NCBI GenBank assembly: GCA_019694165.1
Contig: JAIBCL010000047.1
Location: 1-45,051 of the forward strand
Reading direction: 5' to 3'
Origin: Verrucomicrobiaceae bacterium
Lineage (GTDB): Bacteria > Verrucomicrobiota > Verrucomicrobiia > Verrucomicrobiales > Verrucomicrobiaceae
Length of the DNA stretch: 45,051 bases
A program made the translations under genes and the position numbers. Under the pieces are notes generated by a model. It was not told where the DNA came from. It was given only the letters and a program-made list of their open reading frames with translations, and did not search any database. Shown here piece by piece: positions 8,242 through 16,400 of the stretch (position 1 is its first letter; every line of letters starts with the position of its first letter).

Positions 8242-8961
8242 TCACGACTGCTCCGCGTCCGCCGCCTGCGCGGCCGGCTCCTCCGACGGAGCGACCGCCG
8301 GCGCATCGTCACCCTGCGGCTCAAGGAAGAGCTGCTTTTCCTGCGGCCGGCTCTCAGCGGCCTGCGCTGACTCCTCGGACGGCAGCTTGATGCGGCGCAG
8401 CTCGGTGGCATTGGGCAGCTCGTCCACGGTGCGCACGCCGAAGTGCTCCAGGAACGCTTCGGTCGTGCCGTAAAGCAGCGGCCTGCCCGGAAGATCGGCA
8501 CGGCCCTCGATCTTGATGAGTCCGCGATCCAGCAATTGCTGCACCATCGCATCCACTGACACTCCGCGCACCGCCTCGATGCCGCCGCGCGTGATGGGCT
8601 GCCGGTAGGCGATGATGGCCAGCGTCTCGAGAGCCGGCTGGCTCAAGCGTTGCGGCTTCTTCCCCGGGAAAAGCGCGCGGCACCATTCGGCGTACTCCCC
8701 GCGTGCGCACAGGCGCCAGCCCGTGGAGCGCTCCACCAGCGTGAAGGCACGCCCGTCCTTTTCATAGTGCTCGATGAGCTGCCCGATGGCCGCGCTCACC
8801 ATCTGCTCCGTCACGTCATTGAGCGCCTTCACCGCATCGTCCGCCTCGCCGCCCTCGATGATGTCCTTGGCCGTCTCCTTCACCGCGCGGCACATGTCGC
8901 CCAGGCTCAGAGGTTCCTGGCATGAGAAAAGAAGGGCTTCGACGATCTGGGTTAGCTCCAT
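8242..8961 (-). CDS. scpB: Segregation and condensation protein B
   Basis: About 239 residues from the ATG at 8961 (MELTQIVEAL); an ATG seven codons earlier is possible. Two winged-helix domains are followed by the family signature QPALETLAIIAYRQPITR, GIEAVRGVSVD, LPGRPLLYGTT and FLEHFGV. ScpB dimerises and binds the kleisin ScpA in the Smc-ScpAB condensin that organises the chromosome. The last 45 residues are an acidic, Ala/Pro/Glu-rich tail, not part of the conserved fold. An insertion within the first winged helix (KDIIEGGEADDAVKAL) makes it slightly longer than B. subtilis ScpB. Stop lies 24 bases before the pheA-like start on the same strand, so the two are probably cotranscribed. No scpA is in view. 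Confidence 0.93.
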   Translation of the reverse strand: MELTQIVEALLFSCQEPLSLGDMCRAVKETAKDIIEGGEADDAVKALNDVTEQMVSAAIGQLIEHYEKDGRAFTLVERSTGWRLCARGEYAEWCRALFPGKKPQRLSQPALETLAIIAYRQPITRGGIEAVRGVSVDAMVQQLLDRGLIKIEGRADLPGRPLLYGTTEAFLEHFGVRTVDELPNATELRRIKLPSEESAQAAESRPQEKQLFLEPQGDDAPAVAPSEEPAAQAADAEQS

Positions 8962-9031
8962 GGGAAGGGCGGGCAACATCAAGCGAGCCAGCGGCGGCAG
9001 TCAAGACAGGTTTGGCTCTGTGCCGGCCTGC

Positions 9032-9184
9032 CCCAGGGCTTGCGCATGAATTGCTTCTGAGTGAATTCCCACGGATTCCGGGCGACCACGGATCGGACTT
9101 CGTCTGAACCCATCTGTGGAATCCTGAATCGGGGCAAATCATGGATTTGAGGCTTTCGCTTTCGGTTCATGCGCAAGCCCTGGG
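9032..9184. mobile_element. MITE-like element, copy 1, with 5-bp target duplication
   Basis: A 153-bp non-coding element in the 325-bp gap between scpB and the ThuA gene. Its ends are perfect 19-bp terminal inverted repeats (CCCAGGGCTTGCGCATGAA at 9032-9050, complement at 9166-9184). The bases directly outside are CCTGC on both sides (9027-9031 and 9185-9189), which reads as a target-site duplication. A second copy lies at 36964-37115 in inverted orientation, about 85-88% identical by eye. There is no transposase inside, so it would need one in trans. The remainder of the intergenic gap shows nothing else. Confidence 0.85.
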
Positions 9185-9286
9185 CCTGCTCCGGCTTCGT
9201 TTCGTTCCGTTTCACTCAAGCCACCAACATCGCATCCGATCCGCATCCGAAAGAAATAGCGGCGGCCCGTGACCGTTGTGTAGCGC

Positions 9287-10204
9287 ATGTTCCGCCGCAC
9301 CACTCTCGCGATCCTCGCCGCCGTCGTCACCTGCAACCCGCATCTCCGTTCCGAGCAGACCGCCGAGCAGCGGAACATCCCGCTGGAGGCCGACACCAAG
9401 GACGGAACGAAGGTGAAGATCGTGCTGCTCGCCGGCAGCCCGAGCAACAAGCCCGGGCAGCACGAATACTTCGCCGGCTGCGCGCTGATGATGGAGTGGC
9501 TCAAGGCGGTGCCTGGAGTCTGGCCCGTACTCGTCGCCGATGGCTGGCCCAGGAATGAAGCGATCCTCGATGGAGCGAAGTGCGTGGTCTCCTACATGGA
9601 CGGCGGCGCGAAGATGGCCTTCCTCGATCCCGCCCGCTGGGCGCGCATGAAAAAACTCGCAGCCGCCGGCACAGGCCTCGTCGTGCTGCACCAGGGTGTT
9701 GACTGCCCGGACGAGAACGCCGCCGAGTTCCGGCAGTGGTTCGGCGCCGTGTTTCAGAAAGACATCGGCTGCCGCGGCCACTGGGATGTGAAGTTCGATG
9801 CCATCCCCGACCACCCCGTGAACACCGGCATCTCCCCGTTCGACCTGACCAAAGACGGCTGGCTCTACAACCTCCACTTCGCCCCCGCCGGCGTGACGCC
9901 GCTGCTCGCCGCCATGATGCCGGACAAGTCACGCACCACCGGAGATGCAAAGTCGCACACCGGCCGCGCGGAGACCGTGGCATGGAGCTACGAGCGCCCC
10001 GGCGGCGGCCGCAGCTTCGGCTTCACCGGCTGTGATCTGCACAAGAACTGGGACGTCGATGCGCAGCGCAAACTCGTCCTCCATGGCATCCTCTGGGCCG
10101 CCGGCATGTCCGTTCCCGCCGGCGGCGTAAAGTCCGCCTGCACCGCGGATGACCTCATGCGCAATCTCGACCGGAAGATTTTTCAGCAGCAGCAGGCCAG
10201 GTGA
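9287..10204 (+). CDS. ThuA-like domain protein, exported
   Basis: 305 residues. A signal peptide (MFRRTTLAILAAVVTCNPH) is followed by a ThuA-like class I glutamine amidotransferase-type fold starting at VKIVLLAGSPSN. Typical ThuA features are the DGAKCVVSYMDGG strand, TGLVVLHQG, the GHWDVKFDAIPDHPVN core with HPV, and the ETVAWSYERPGGGRSFGFTG ending (ERPGGGRSFGF). The family was named for trehalose utilisation in rhizobia; some members make keto-sugars, and PVC genomes carry many secreted forms whose substrate is unknown. A sugar-related periplasmic role is likely. No neighbour on the same strand supports a pathway. Confidence 0.88.
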   Translation: MFRRTTLAILAAVVTCNPHLRSEQTAEQRNIPLEADTKDGTKVKIVLLAGSPSNKPGQHEYFAGCALMMEWLKAVPGVWPVLVADGWPRNEAILDGAKCVVSYMDGGAKMAFLDPARWARMKKLAAAGTGLVVLHQGVDCPDENAAEFRQWFGAVFQKDIGCRGHWDVKFDAIPDHPVNTGISPFDLTKDGWLYNLHFAPAGVTPLLAAMMPDKSRTTGDAKSHTGRAETVAWSYERPGGGRSFGFTGCDLHKNWDVDAQRKLVLHGILWAAGMSVPAGGVKSACTADDLMRNLDRKIFQQQQAR

Positions 10205-10292
10205 CCCTGCCACCCGGCGGTGCCGCACCGCTTCTTGCCATCCGGGTGAATCAAGCTAGGATGCGCGCTCTTTGACAACCCCGCCACCCGAC

Positions 10293-10487
10293 ATGATCCG
10301 CCGCCTTTCCATCATCTGCCTCGCCGTCCTCGCACTCGGCGCAGCTTCCTGTGACAAGCACTCCTGGAAGGAGACTCAGGTGCTTCAGGAAAAATTCGGC
10401 GAGCACCATGGCAAGGCCGGAGCGGAACACGGCGCGGCTGCGGGCGGCCATACGGCTCCAGCGCAAGGCCACGACGAGAAGAAGTGA
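10293..10487 (+). CDS. Small lipoprotein
   Basis: 64 residues from the ATG at 10293 (MIRRLSIICL). An in-frame ATG at 10272 would add seven residues of Pro-rich sequence and spoil the signal peptide. Lipobox LGAASC, then a short polar mature part rich in His, Gly, Ala and Lys (EHHGKAGAEHGAAAGGH). The His content suggests possible metal binding, but nothing proves it. No family recognised. It sits 88 bases after the ThuA gene on the same strand and converges with proA. Confidence 0.7.
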   Translation: MIRRLSIICLAVLALGAASCDKHSWKETQVLQEKFGEHHGKAGAEHGAAAGGHTAPAQGHDEKK

Positions 10488-10490
10488 CCC

Positions 10491-11759
10491 TCAGCCGCGC
10501 ACCTGCCCGGCCCCGGAAACAAGGTACTTGTAGCTGCAAAGCTCCGCCAGCCCCATGGGGCCGCGCGCATGGAGCTTGTCCGTGCTGATGCCGATCTCGG
10601 CGCCGAAACCGAACTCACCGCCGTCATTGAAACGAGTGGACGCATTGTGCATGACGACCGCGGAGTCCACCTCGTGCAGGAAGCGCCGGGCATTGCCATC
10701 GTCCCGGGTGACGATCGTGTCGGTGTGACGGGATCCGTGCCGGTTGATGTGCTCGATGGCCTCGCCGACGCCGGCCACGGTCTTGATCGCGAGGATCAGG
10801 TCGAGATACTCGGCGTCCCAGTCTTCGACAGTGGCGGGCTTCGCACCGGCGGGCAGCGACTTGAGCGCCTCGGCATCAGCACGCAGTTCCACGCCTTTGT
10901 CACGCAGCGCGGCGCCGACGAGCGGATAGAATTCCGCCGCCACGTCCCGGTGCACGAGCAGCGTCTCCAGCGCATTGCAGACGCCGGGTTTCTGGCATTT
11001 GCCGTTCACGACGATGCGCACGGCCATGTCGAGATCGGCGCCGGCATCGACGAAGACATGGCACACGCCGTCGTAGTGCTTGATCACCGGCATCCGAGCG
11101 CTGGCCACCACTTTTTCGATCAATCCCTTCCCGCCTCGGGGAATGATGAGGTCGATGAACTGGTCCATGCGCGCCATGTGCTCGACGCTGGCGCGGTCGG
11201 TGAAGGGAATGAGTTGCACGCTGTCACGCGGCAGACCGGCGCGCTCACCACCGGCCTGGAGCGCAGCGGCCAGGGCGCGGTTCGACTGGATCGCCTCGGA
11301 GCCTCCGCGCAGGATGGTGGCGTTGCCCGTCTTGAAGCAGAGCGAGGCGGCGTCGGTCGTGACGTTCGGGCGTGACTCGTAAATGATGCCGATCACGCCG
11401 ATGGGCACGCGCTCCTTGCGGATGCGCAGGCCGTTCGGCCTCGTCCACTCCGCGAGCACCTCGCCGACGGGATCGGGGAGACCCGCCACTTCACGCACCG
11501 CATTGGCGATGGCAGCCAGCCGCTTCGGGTCCAGCAGAAGACGGTCGATCATCGCTTTGGAGAGGCCGTTGGCCTCAGCGCTTTTCAGATCCACGGCGTT
11601 CGCCGCAAGGATGCTTTCTTCCCGGGCGGTGATCTCATCGGCCATCGCGCGGAGGATGTCGTCTTTCTGCGCAGTGGTCAGCTTGTTGAGCTCGCGCGAG
11701 GCCTCCCGGGCGCGCCGGCCCATGTCGAGAATGGCGGACTGGATCTCGGAATCGGTCAT
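10491..11759 (-). CDS. proA: Gamma-glutamyl phosphate reductase
   Basis: 422 residues, the usual family length. The start at 11759 (MTDSEIQSAI) removes 51 residues of non-conserved open frame. It catalyses NADPH-dependent reduction of gamma-glutamyl phosphate to glutamate semialdehyde, the second step of proline synthesis. Diagnostic features are the aldehyde dehydrogenase-fold cofactor segment RVPIGVIGIIYESRPNVT (118-135), GNATILRGGSEA, and the catalytic Cys261 in QKPGVCNALETLL. Cytosolic. No proB or proC is adjacent. Divergent from zwf across a 280-bp gap in which no promoter could be assigned with confidence. Confidence 0.97.
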   Translation of the reverse strand: MTDSEIQSAILDMGRRAREASRELNKLTTAQKDDILRAMADEITAREESILAANAVDLKSAEANGLSKAMIDRLLLDPKRLAAIANAVREVAGLPDPVGEVLAEWTRPNGLRIRKERVPIGVIGIIYESRPNVTTDAASLCFKTGNATILRGGSEAIQSNRALAAALQAGGERAGLPRDSVQLIPFTDRASVEHMARMDQFIDLIIPRGGKGLIEKVVASARMPVIKHYDGVCHVFVDAGADLDMAVRIVVNGKCQKPGVCNALETLLVHRDVAAEFYPLVGAALRDKGVELRADAEALKSLPAGAKPATVEDWDAEYLDLILAIKTVAGVGEAIEHINRHGSRHTDTIVTRDDGNARRFLHEVDSAVVMHNASTRFNDGGEFGFGAEIGISTDKLHARGPMGLAELCSYKYLVSGAGQVRG

Positions 11760-12039
11760 TGGAATGGAAAGGAGTGACGGTGTCTGTCGGGCGATTGTTT
11801 GGGGTGGCTGGCCGTGGATTGCAAGCGCTGACACGCAGGGAAATGCTCCCCTGCCCCGCATCTCCGCCCCCCCCCGGATGACGAGGCACATCGAGGCTTC
11901 CATCTGCGCCATGAAGGGATTTCATCACTCCGCGCCCGTGCGGAGCGCCGCGGCGGTTGCGGAGCCGGGCGGCGGAGGCTAGTCTCGCGCCCGCTCGTGG
12001 CCCGAGGGGCCGGCGGATTTCAAAGACCACCGAATCTTC

Positions 12040-13581
12040 ATGCCGGAACTCGAAAATCCTTTTCAAGACACGCAGATGCAGCAGCATCGCGCCCAGCCGT
12101 GCACGCTGGTGATCTTCGGTGCCACGGGCGACCTCACGCACCGGAAGCTCATCCCCGCGCTCTACAACATCGCCGTCTCGGGCGACCTGCCGCCGCAGTT
12201 CAAGGTCGTGGGTTTCGCGCGCCGGGAAAAAACGGACGAGGTGTTCCGCGCGGAATTGTGCGAGGCGAATGCCAAGCACTCCCGCCAGGGTCACAACGAG
12301 CAGATGTGGGGCAGCTTTGCCCAGTCCATCCACTACCACCGCAGCGAGTTCGAGGACGTTGATGGCTATCGCGCGCTGGCAGGTCTGCTCGATGCTTTCG
12401 ACAAGGAGCGCGGCACCGTGGCAAACCGGCTGTTCTACCTCGCCTCGGCGCCGGAGTACTTCGACCAGATCATGGAGCAGCTCCGCAAGGCCGGACTGAA
12501 CAACGGCATCGGAGACCGCTGGGCGCGCGTGGTGTGCGAGAAGCCCTTCGGCAAGGACCTCAAGACCGCGCGCCATCTCAACGAGGTGGTAAACGAAACC
12601 TTCGACGAAGGCGACACCTACCGCATCGACCACTACCTCGGCAAGGAGACGGCCCAGAACATCATGGTGCTGCGCTTCGCCAACTCGCTCTTCGAGCCGA
12701 ACTGGAACAGCCGCTACATCGACCATGTGCAGATCACCTGCGCGGAAAACCTGGGCATGGAAGGCGGCCGCGGCGGCTACTACGACACCGCGGGAGCGCT
12801 GCGCGACATGGTACAGAACCACTTGTTTCAGCTCCTCACCCTCGTGGCGATGGAACCGCCGACCGATCTGAGCGCCGACTCCGTGCGCGATGAAAAAGTG
12901 AAGGTGATCCGCGCCCTCCGGCGGCTCACTGGTCCGGAGGCCGTGGGCCAGAACGTGGTGCGCGCGCAGTACACCGCGGGATCGGTCGATGGTGTGCCGC
13001 GGGTGGGCTACCGGCAGGAAGAGCGCGTGAATCCGGAATCAAGGACCGAGTGCTACGTGGCGCTGCGCCTCTTTGTGGACACATGGCGCTGGCAGGGCGT
13101 GCCGTTTTACATCCGCGTGGGCAAGCAGCTTCCAAAGAAGGCCACGGAAATCTCAGTGCACTTCAAAAAGCCGCCGCAGGTGCCCTTCGCCACGAGCGTG
13201 ATGATCCCTGACAGCGAGAACACGCTCGTCATCCGCATCCAGCCGGACGAAGGCATCTCCCTGCGCATCTTGTGCAAGCAGCCGGGCCAGGCGCTCTTCG
13301 TGCAGCCGGTGAAGATGGACTTCCATTACAGCAACAGCTTCGGCAAGGCCAGCCCCGAGGCCTACGAGCGACTGCTGCTCGATGCGATGGCGGGTGACGC
13401 GACGCTCTTCGCCCGCCGCGACGAGGTGGAAAACGCTTGGCGCTTCATCGACGAAATCGAAAAGGCCTGGCACGAATCGCCCTCACCGCCGCCGATGTGC
13501 GAATACCCCGCCGGATCATGGGGACCGAAGGCTGCGGACGAGATGCTGGCACGGGATGGGCGGGAGTGGAGGAGGCTTTGA
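12040..13581 (+). CDS. zwf: Glucose-6-phosphate 1-dehydrogenase
   Basis: 513 residues. It oxidises glucose 6-phosphate to 6-phosphogluconolactone with NADP+ as the entry to the oxidative pentose phosphate pathway. IFGATGDL (25-32) is the coenzyme-binding motif, EKPFG (167-171) follows, and RIDHYLGKE (195-203) holds the catalytic His198 region. The C-terminal part (FYIRVGKQLPKKATEI, QPDEGI) is typical. The stop codon is three bases before the opcA start, so the two are translationally linked. This pairing suggests that activity depends on the OpcA partner. Confidence 0.97.
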   Translation: MPELENPFQDTQMQQHRAQPCTLVIFGATGDLTHRKLIPALYNIAVSGDLPPQFKVVGFARREKTDEVFRAELCEANAKHSRQGHNEQMWGSFAQSIHYHRSEFEDVDGYRALAGLLDAFDKERGTVANRLFYLASAPEYFDQIMEQLRKAGLNNGIGDRWARVVCEKPFGKDLKTARHLNEVVNETFDEGDTYRIDHYLGKETAQNIMVLRFANSLFEPNWNSRYIDHVQITCAENLGMEGGRGGYYDTAGALRDMVQNHLFQLLTLVAMEPPTDLSADSVRDEKVKVIRALRRLTGPEAVGQNVVRAQYTAGSVDGVPRVGYRQEERVNPESRTECYVALRLFVDTWRWQGVPFYIRVGKQLPKKATEISVHFKKPPQVPFATSVMIPDSENTLVIRIQPDEGISLRILCKQPGQALFVQPVKMDFHYSNSFGKASPEAYERLLLDAMAGDATLFARRDEVENAWRFIDEIEKAWHESPSPPPMCEYPAGSWGPKAADEMLARDGREWRRL

Positions 13582-13584
13582 GCC

Positions 13585-14646
13585 ATGCGTGCCGCGCTCG
13601 AAGACACCCTCTCCATCCTCGGCCAGGAAGTTCCGCTGGGCCGGGTGGATCGTGAACTGAAGAAGCTCTGGGACTCCGACGAGGCGAAGACGCGTGCATC
13701 GCTCATGAACTTCGCCATCTACAGCGAGGACGCGGCCGCGCTCCCGAGAAACAACCGCCTCCTCGAAGAACTCACCTCCGAACACGCGTGCCGGGCGATG
13801 TTGATCCTGTTTCAGCCGGACGGTCCCGCGCCGCGAGCACGCGCGTGGATCAATGCGCTGTGCCGTCCCTACGAAGGCAAGAAGATCGTTTGCAGCGAGC
13901 AGCTCTCCTTCGTGCTCGAAGGCGGCAACGCAGCGCAGGTGCAGAACATCGTCTTTGCGCATCTGGACTCCGACCTGCCGCTGGTCGTGTGGTGGCAGGG
14001 CGATCTGACCTCGAACTTCGAGGAACGCTTCTACTCCGAGATCGACCGGCTTTTCATCGACAGCGCGGAGTGGACGCATCCGGCGGCCGAGTTTGCGATG
14101 CTCGAGGACGCCTGCAACGGCGCCACGTCCGAATTCGAGGTGCATGACTTGAGCTGGACGCGCTCGCATTTCTTGCGCTCGGCGCTTGCCGGCTGCTTTC
14201 AGGATGCCGTGGCGCTGCGTCGGCTGCCACACATTGCGCAGATCGAGATCACCCATGCGCCCGGCCAGAAGGTGGCCGCACTGCTGCTGGCGGCGTGGAT
14301 CGCCGAGCGGCTCGGACTGCGGCTCGATGACGCGGCGAAGGAAGTCCGCTTCAGCAAACGTGACGGCGGCAGCGTCAGTCTGGTGCTGGCCGAAGGCTTG
14401 GCGGGCTGCTGCGTCCAGAGGCTCGCGCTCACCGGTCCGGACCTGCGCGCCGAGGTGGCGCGCGAGCCCCGCTGCGCCTTCGTGCGCGTGTGCACGAGCT
14501 GTGACGGCCACGCGCGTGAGGAAATGCTGCCGGCTGACGTCGAGTCCGAGGCCGAGCTGATCTCCAGCCAGCTCAGCCGCGCGCACGGCACGAGCATCTT
14601 CATCGACATGGTGCCGCTGCTCCGGCGGATGCTGGCAAAGGCGTGA
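13585..14646 (+). CDS. opcA: OpcA-like glucose-6-phosphate dehydrogenase assembly protein
   Basis: 353 residues matching the OpcA family in layout. The N-terminal part (SLMNFAIYSED, RAMLILFQPDG) leads to IVCSEQLSF, LPLVVWWQGDL and a helical region with HAPGQKVAALLLAAWIAERL, the family pattern known in cyanobacteria and actinobacteria. There it promotes oligomerisation or redox activation of glucose-6-phosphate dehydrogenase. Immediately downstream of zwf (three-base gap), which strongly supports the role. Cysteines are present (CSEQ, CNGA, AGCCVQ), but redox control cannot be inferred. The start at 13585 gives an ATG just after the zwf stop. Confidence 0.92.
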   Translation: MRAALEDTLSILGQEVPLGRVDRELKKLWDSDEAKTRASLMNFAIYSEDAAALPRNNRLLEELTSEHACRAMLILFQPDGPAPRARAWINALCRPYEGKKIVCSEQLSFVLEGGNAAQVQNIVFAHLDSDLPLVVWWQGDLTSNFEERFYSEIDRLFIDSAEWTHPAAEFAMLEDACNGATSEFEVHDLSWTRSHFLRSALAGCFQDAVALRRLPHIAQIEITHAPGQKVAALLLAAWIAERLGLRLDDAAKEVRFSKRDGGSVSLVLAEGLAGCCVQRLALTGPDLRAEVAREPRCAFVRVCTSCDGHAREEMLPADVESEAELISSQLSRAHGTSIFIDMVPLLRRMLAKA

Positions 14647-14690
14647 CATCGCCGTTGTCCGCGCCGCCATTGCCTGCATCATGGCGGCGC

Positions 14691-15692
14691 ATGAAGCCCC
14701 GCCCAAAACATCCATTCTTCACCGCCGCGCCCGTGATCCTCGCCTTCGTGCTGCTCGGCGGTGTGGAAGACGCCCGCGCGGAAGACGGCGTGGTGCGCAT
14801 CGCCTTTGCCGGCGACATCATGCTCGACACGCTGCCCGGTGAAGACATCGCCGCCGGGCACGATCCCTTCGCCGGCTTCGGCAGCGTGCTCGACGCGGCG
14901 GACATCCGCATCGGGAATCTCGAATGCGTCGTGGCCACCACCGGCACGGCGGTGGACAAGCCCTTCACCTTCCGCGCCCATCCGCGCGTGCTGTCCGTGC
15001 TGCGCCGGCACTTCACCGCCGTGTCGCTGGCGAACAATCACACCGGAGACTTCGGGCACGCGGCCTTCCTTCAGCAGCTCGATCTGCTCAAGTCACGAAA
15101 ACTGTTCTGCTTCGGCGGCGGCCGGAATGTGAGCGAGGCGCGCACGCCGCTCGTGCTCACGCGCAACGGCCTTCGCATCGCCTTCCTGGGCTACAATGAT
15201 TTCAAGCCGCGCGAATTCGAGGCCGGCCCCGAATGGCCCGGCGTGGCCTGGGCAGTGGACGAGCAGATCGCGGCGGACATCAAGGCCGCGCGCACGCGCC
15301 ACCGGGCGGACATCGTCATCCCCTTCATGCACTGGGGCTGGGAGCACGAAAAGACCAGCAGCCGGCAGCGGAAGCTGGCGCACCTCATGATCGACAACGG
15401 CGCGGACCTGGTGGTGGGGAGCCATCCCCATGTCACGCAAGGTGCCGAATACTACAAGGGCCGGCTCATCGCTTACAGTCTCGGCAATTTTCTCTTCGAC
15501 GGGTTCACCACACCCGAGGCAAACATCGGCTGGGTGCTGCGCCTCACGCTCACGAAATCCGGCCTCCAAGAGTGGGACACCGTCGTCGCGCAGATCGATG
15601 CGCGTGGCCGACCTCATGTTGTGCGGAATGTTGAGAGTCCGTGTGGGAAAGCCGGATCGCCGAAAGTGATGAAGCATACGGCCGTGCCGTGA
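14691..15692 (+). CDS. CapA-like metallophosphoesterase, exported
   Basis: 333 residues from ATG 14691 (MKPRPKHPFF); a GTG at 14643 overlapping the opcA stop is in frame but would precede the signal peptide by 16 residues. Signal peptide ends near DARA. CapA/PgsA family motifs: FAGDIMLD, GNLECVV, VSLANNHTGDFG, GYNDF, HWGWEH, VVGSHPHVTQG and YSLGNFLFD, with the expected Asp, Asn and His metal ligands. In Bacillus, CapA takes part in poly-gamma-glutamate export; most distant members have unknown envelope roles. No capB or capC is nearby, so polyglutamate synthesis is not implied. It may be cotranscribed with zwf-opcA. Confidence 0.88.
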   Translation: MKPRPKHPFFTAAPVILAFVLLGGVEDARAEDGVVRIAFAGDIMLDTLPGEDIAAGHDPFAGFGSVLDAADIRIGNLECVVATTGTAVDKPFTFRAHPRVLSVLRRHFTAVSLANNHTGDFGHAAFLQQLDLLKSRKLFCFGGGRNVSEARTPLVLTRNGLRIAFLGYNDFKPREFEAGPEWPGVAWAVDEQIAADIKAARTRHRADIVIPFMHWGWEHEKTSSRQRKLAHLMIDNGADLVVGSHPHVTQGAEYYKGRLIAYSLGNFLFDGFTTPEANIGWVLRLTLTKSGLQEWDTVVAQIDARGRPHVVRNVESPCGKAGSPKVMKHTAVP

Positions 15693-15747
15693 TCGCTCCT
15701 CTCGGGCGGGCTTGACCCGCCGCGGACGAAGTCGTTAGATTCGCACC

Positions 15748-16323
15748 ATGAAGACGATCCACCGCATTTTCGCGCTCCTGGTCTTGATCCCGGACATTGC
15801 TTTCGCGCAGACGTCTCCGCCGCCGCCGGCATTGAAGGCCGTGCTGAAGACGCTCGACGGCAAGATCTACACAGACGTGAAGCTGATCGAAGTGGAGGCC
15901 GACGGCATCCGCATCGCGCACGCGGCGGGCGTGGCAAAGCTGCCTCTCGAAATGCTCCCCGAGGAAGCGCGGAAATCCTTCGCCGACGAGGTGGCAAAGA
16001 AGGCGGCCATGCAGGCGACGATCGAGGCATCACGCCGCGGCGAACAAGAGCGCCTGGCCACCGAGAAGGAAATGAGCACGTCCCAAGCATCCACGCCCGC
16101 CTTGTGGAGGCCCGAGTCGATGAAACTCGTGGTGCTCGAAGTGCGCCCGGACGGCGTGGTGGCGAAGCGCGATGTGCGGGACTCAGCGATGGCGGCTCTG
16201 CCCGTCTTCGTGGAAGGAGTGAAGGGCAAGCCCAAGGGCCAGATGTGGAGCGCCCGCATCATCCGCGCCGGCACCTGGCGCCATGAGAGCCGCACGCTTC
16301 CTAAGTACCGGCTCGCACGGTAA
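15748..16323 (+). CDS. Hypothetical exported protein
   Basis: 191 residues with a signal peptide ending at AFAQ. A short beta-rich segment (LKTLDGKIYTDVKLIEVEADGIRI) resembles the small SHD1/SH3-like modules that PVC exported proteins often carry, where a value is expressed and stored in an exported beta-barrel. This is followed by a helical, charged linker (residues 72-112), then a second beta-rich part (MKLVVLEVRPDGVVAKRDVR). No enzymatic motif. The resemblance to SH3-like modules is tentative. It lies 55 bases after capA-like on the same strand. Confidence 0.72.
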   Translation: MKTIHRIFALLVLIPDIAFAQTSPPPPALKAVLKTLDGKIYTDVKLIEVEADGIRIAHAAGVAKLPLEMLPEEARKSFADEVAKKAAMQATIEASRRGEQERLATEKEMSTSQASTPALWRPESMKLVVLEVRPDGVVAKRDVRDSAMAALPVFVEGVKGKPKGQMWSARIIRAGTWRHESRTLPKYRLAR

Positions 16324-16400
16324 AGCGGCCGCGCCGCACGCCCGCGCTTTTTGCTCTCGCGTGTTGCTCACCGGTCGCTGACGCGGCATACAGGGCGGAC

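Noticed and set aside
8979..9215. 78-codon minus-strand frame over the MITE as a real gene
   Set aside because: The second copy breaks the frame with a stop codon, and the terminal repeats with a target duplication explain the sequence better.
11635..12822. 395-codon open frame on the minus strand across proA and zwf
   Set aside because: Antisense to two genes with strong family motifs; its translation has no recognisable motif and is typical of shadow frames in GC-rich DNA.
13516..14715. 399-codon minus-strand open frame over opcA
   Set aside because: Shadow of opcA, which has conserved motifs and couples to zwf; no start signal or family match.
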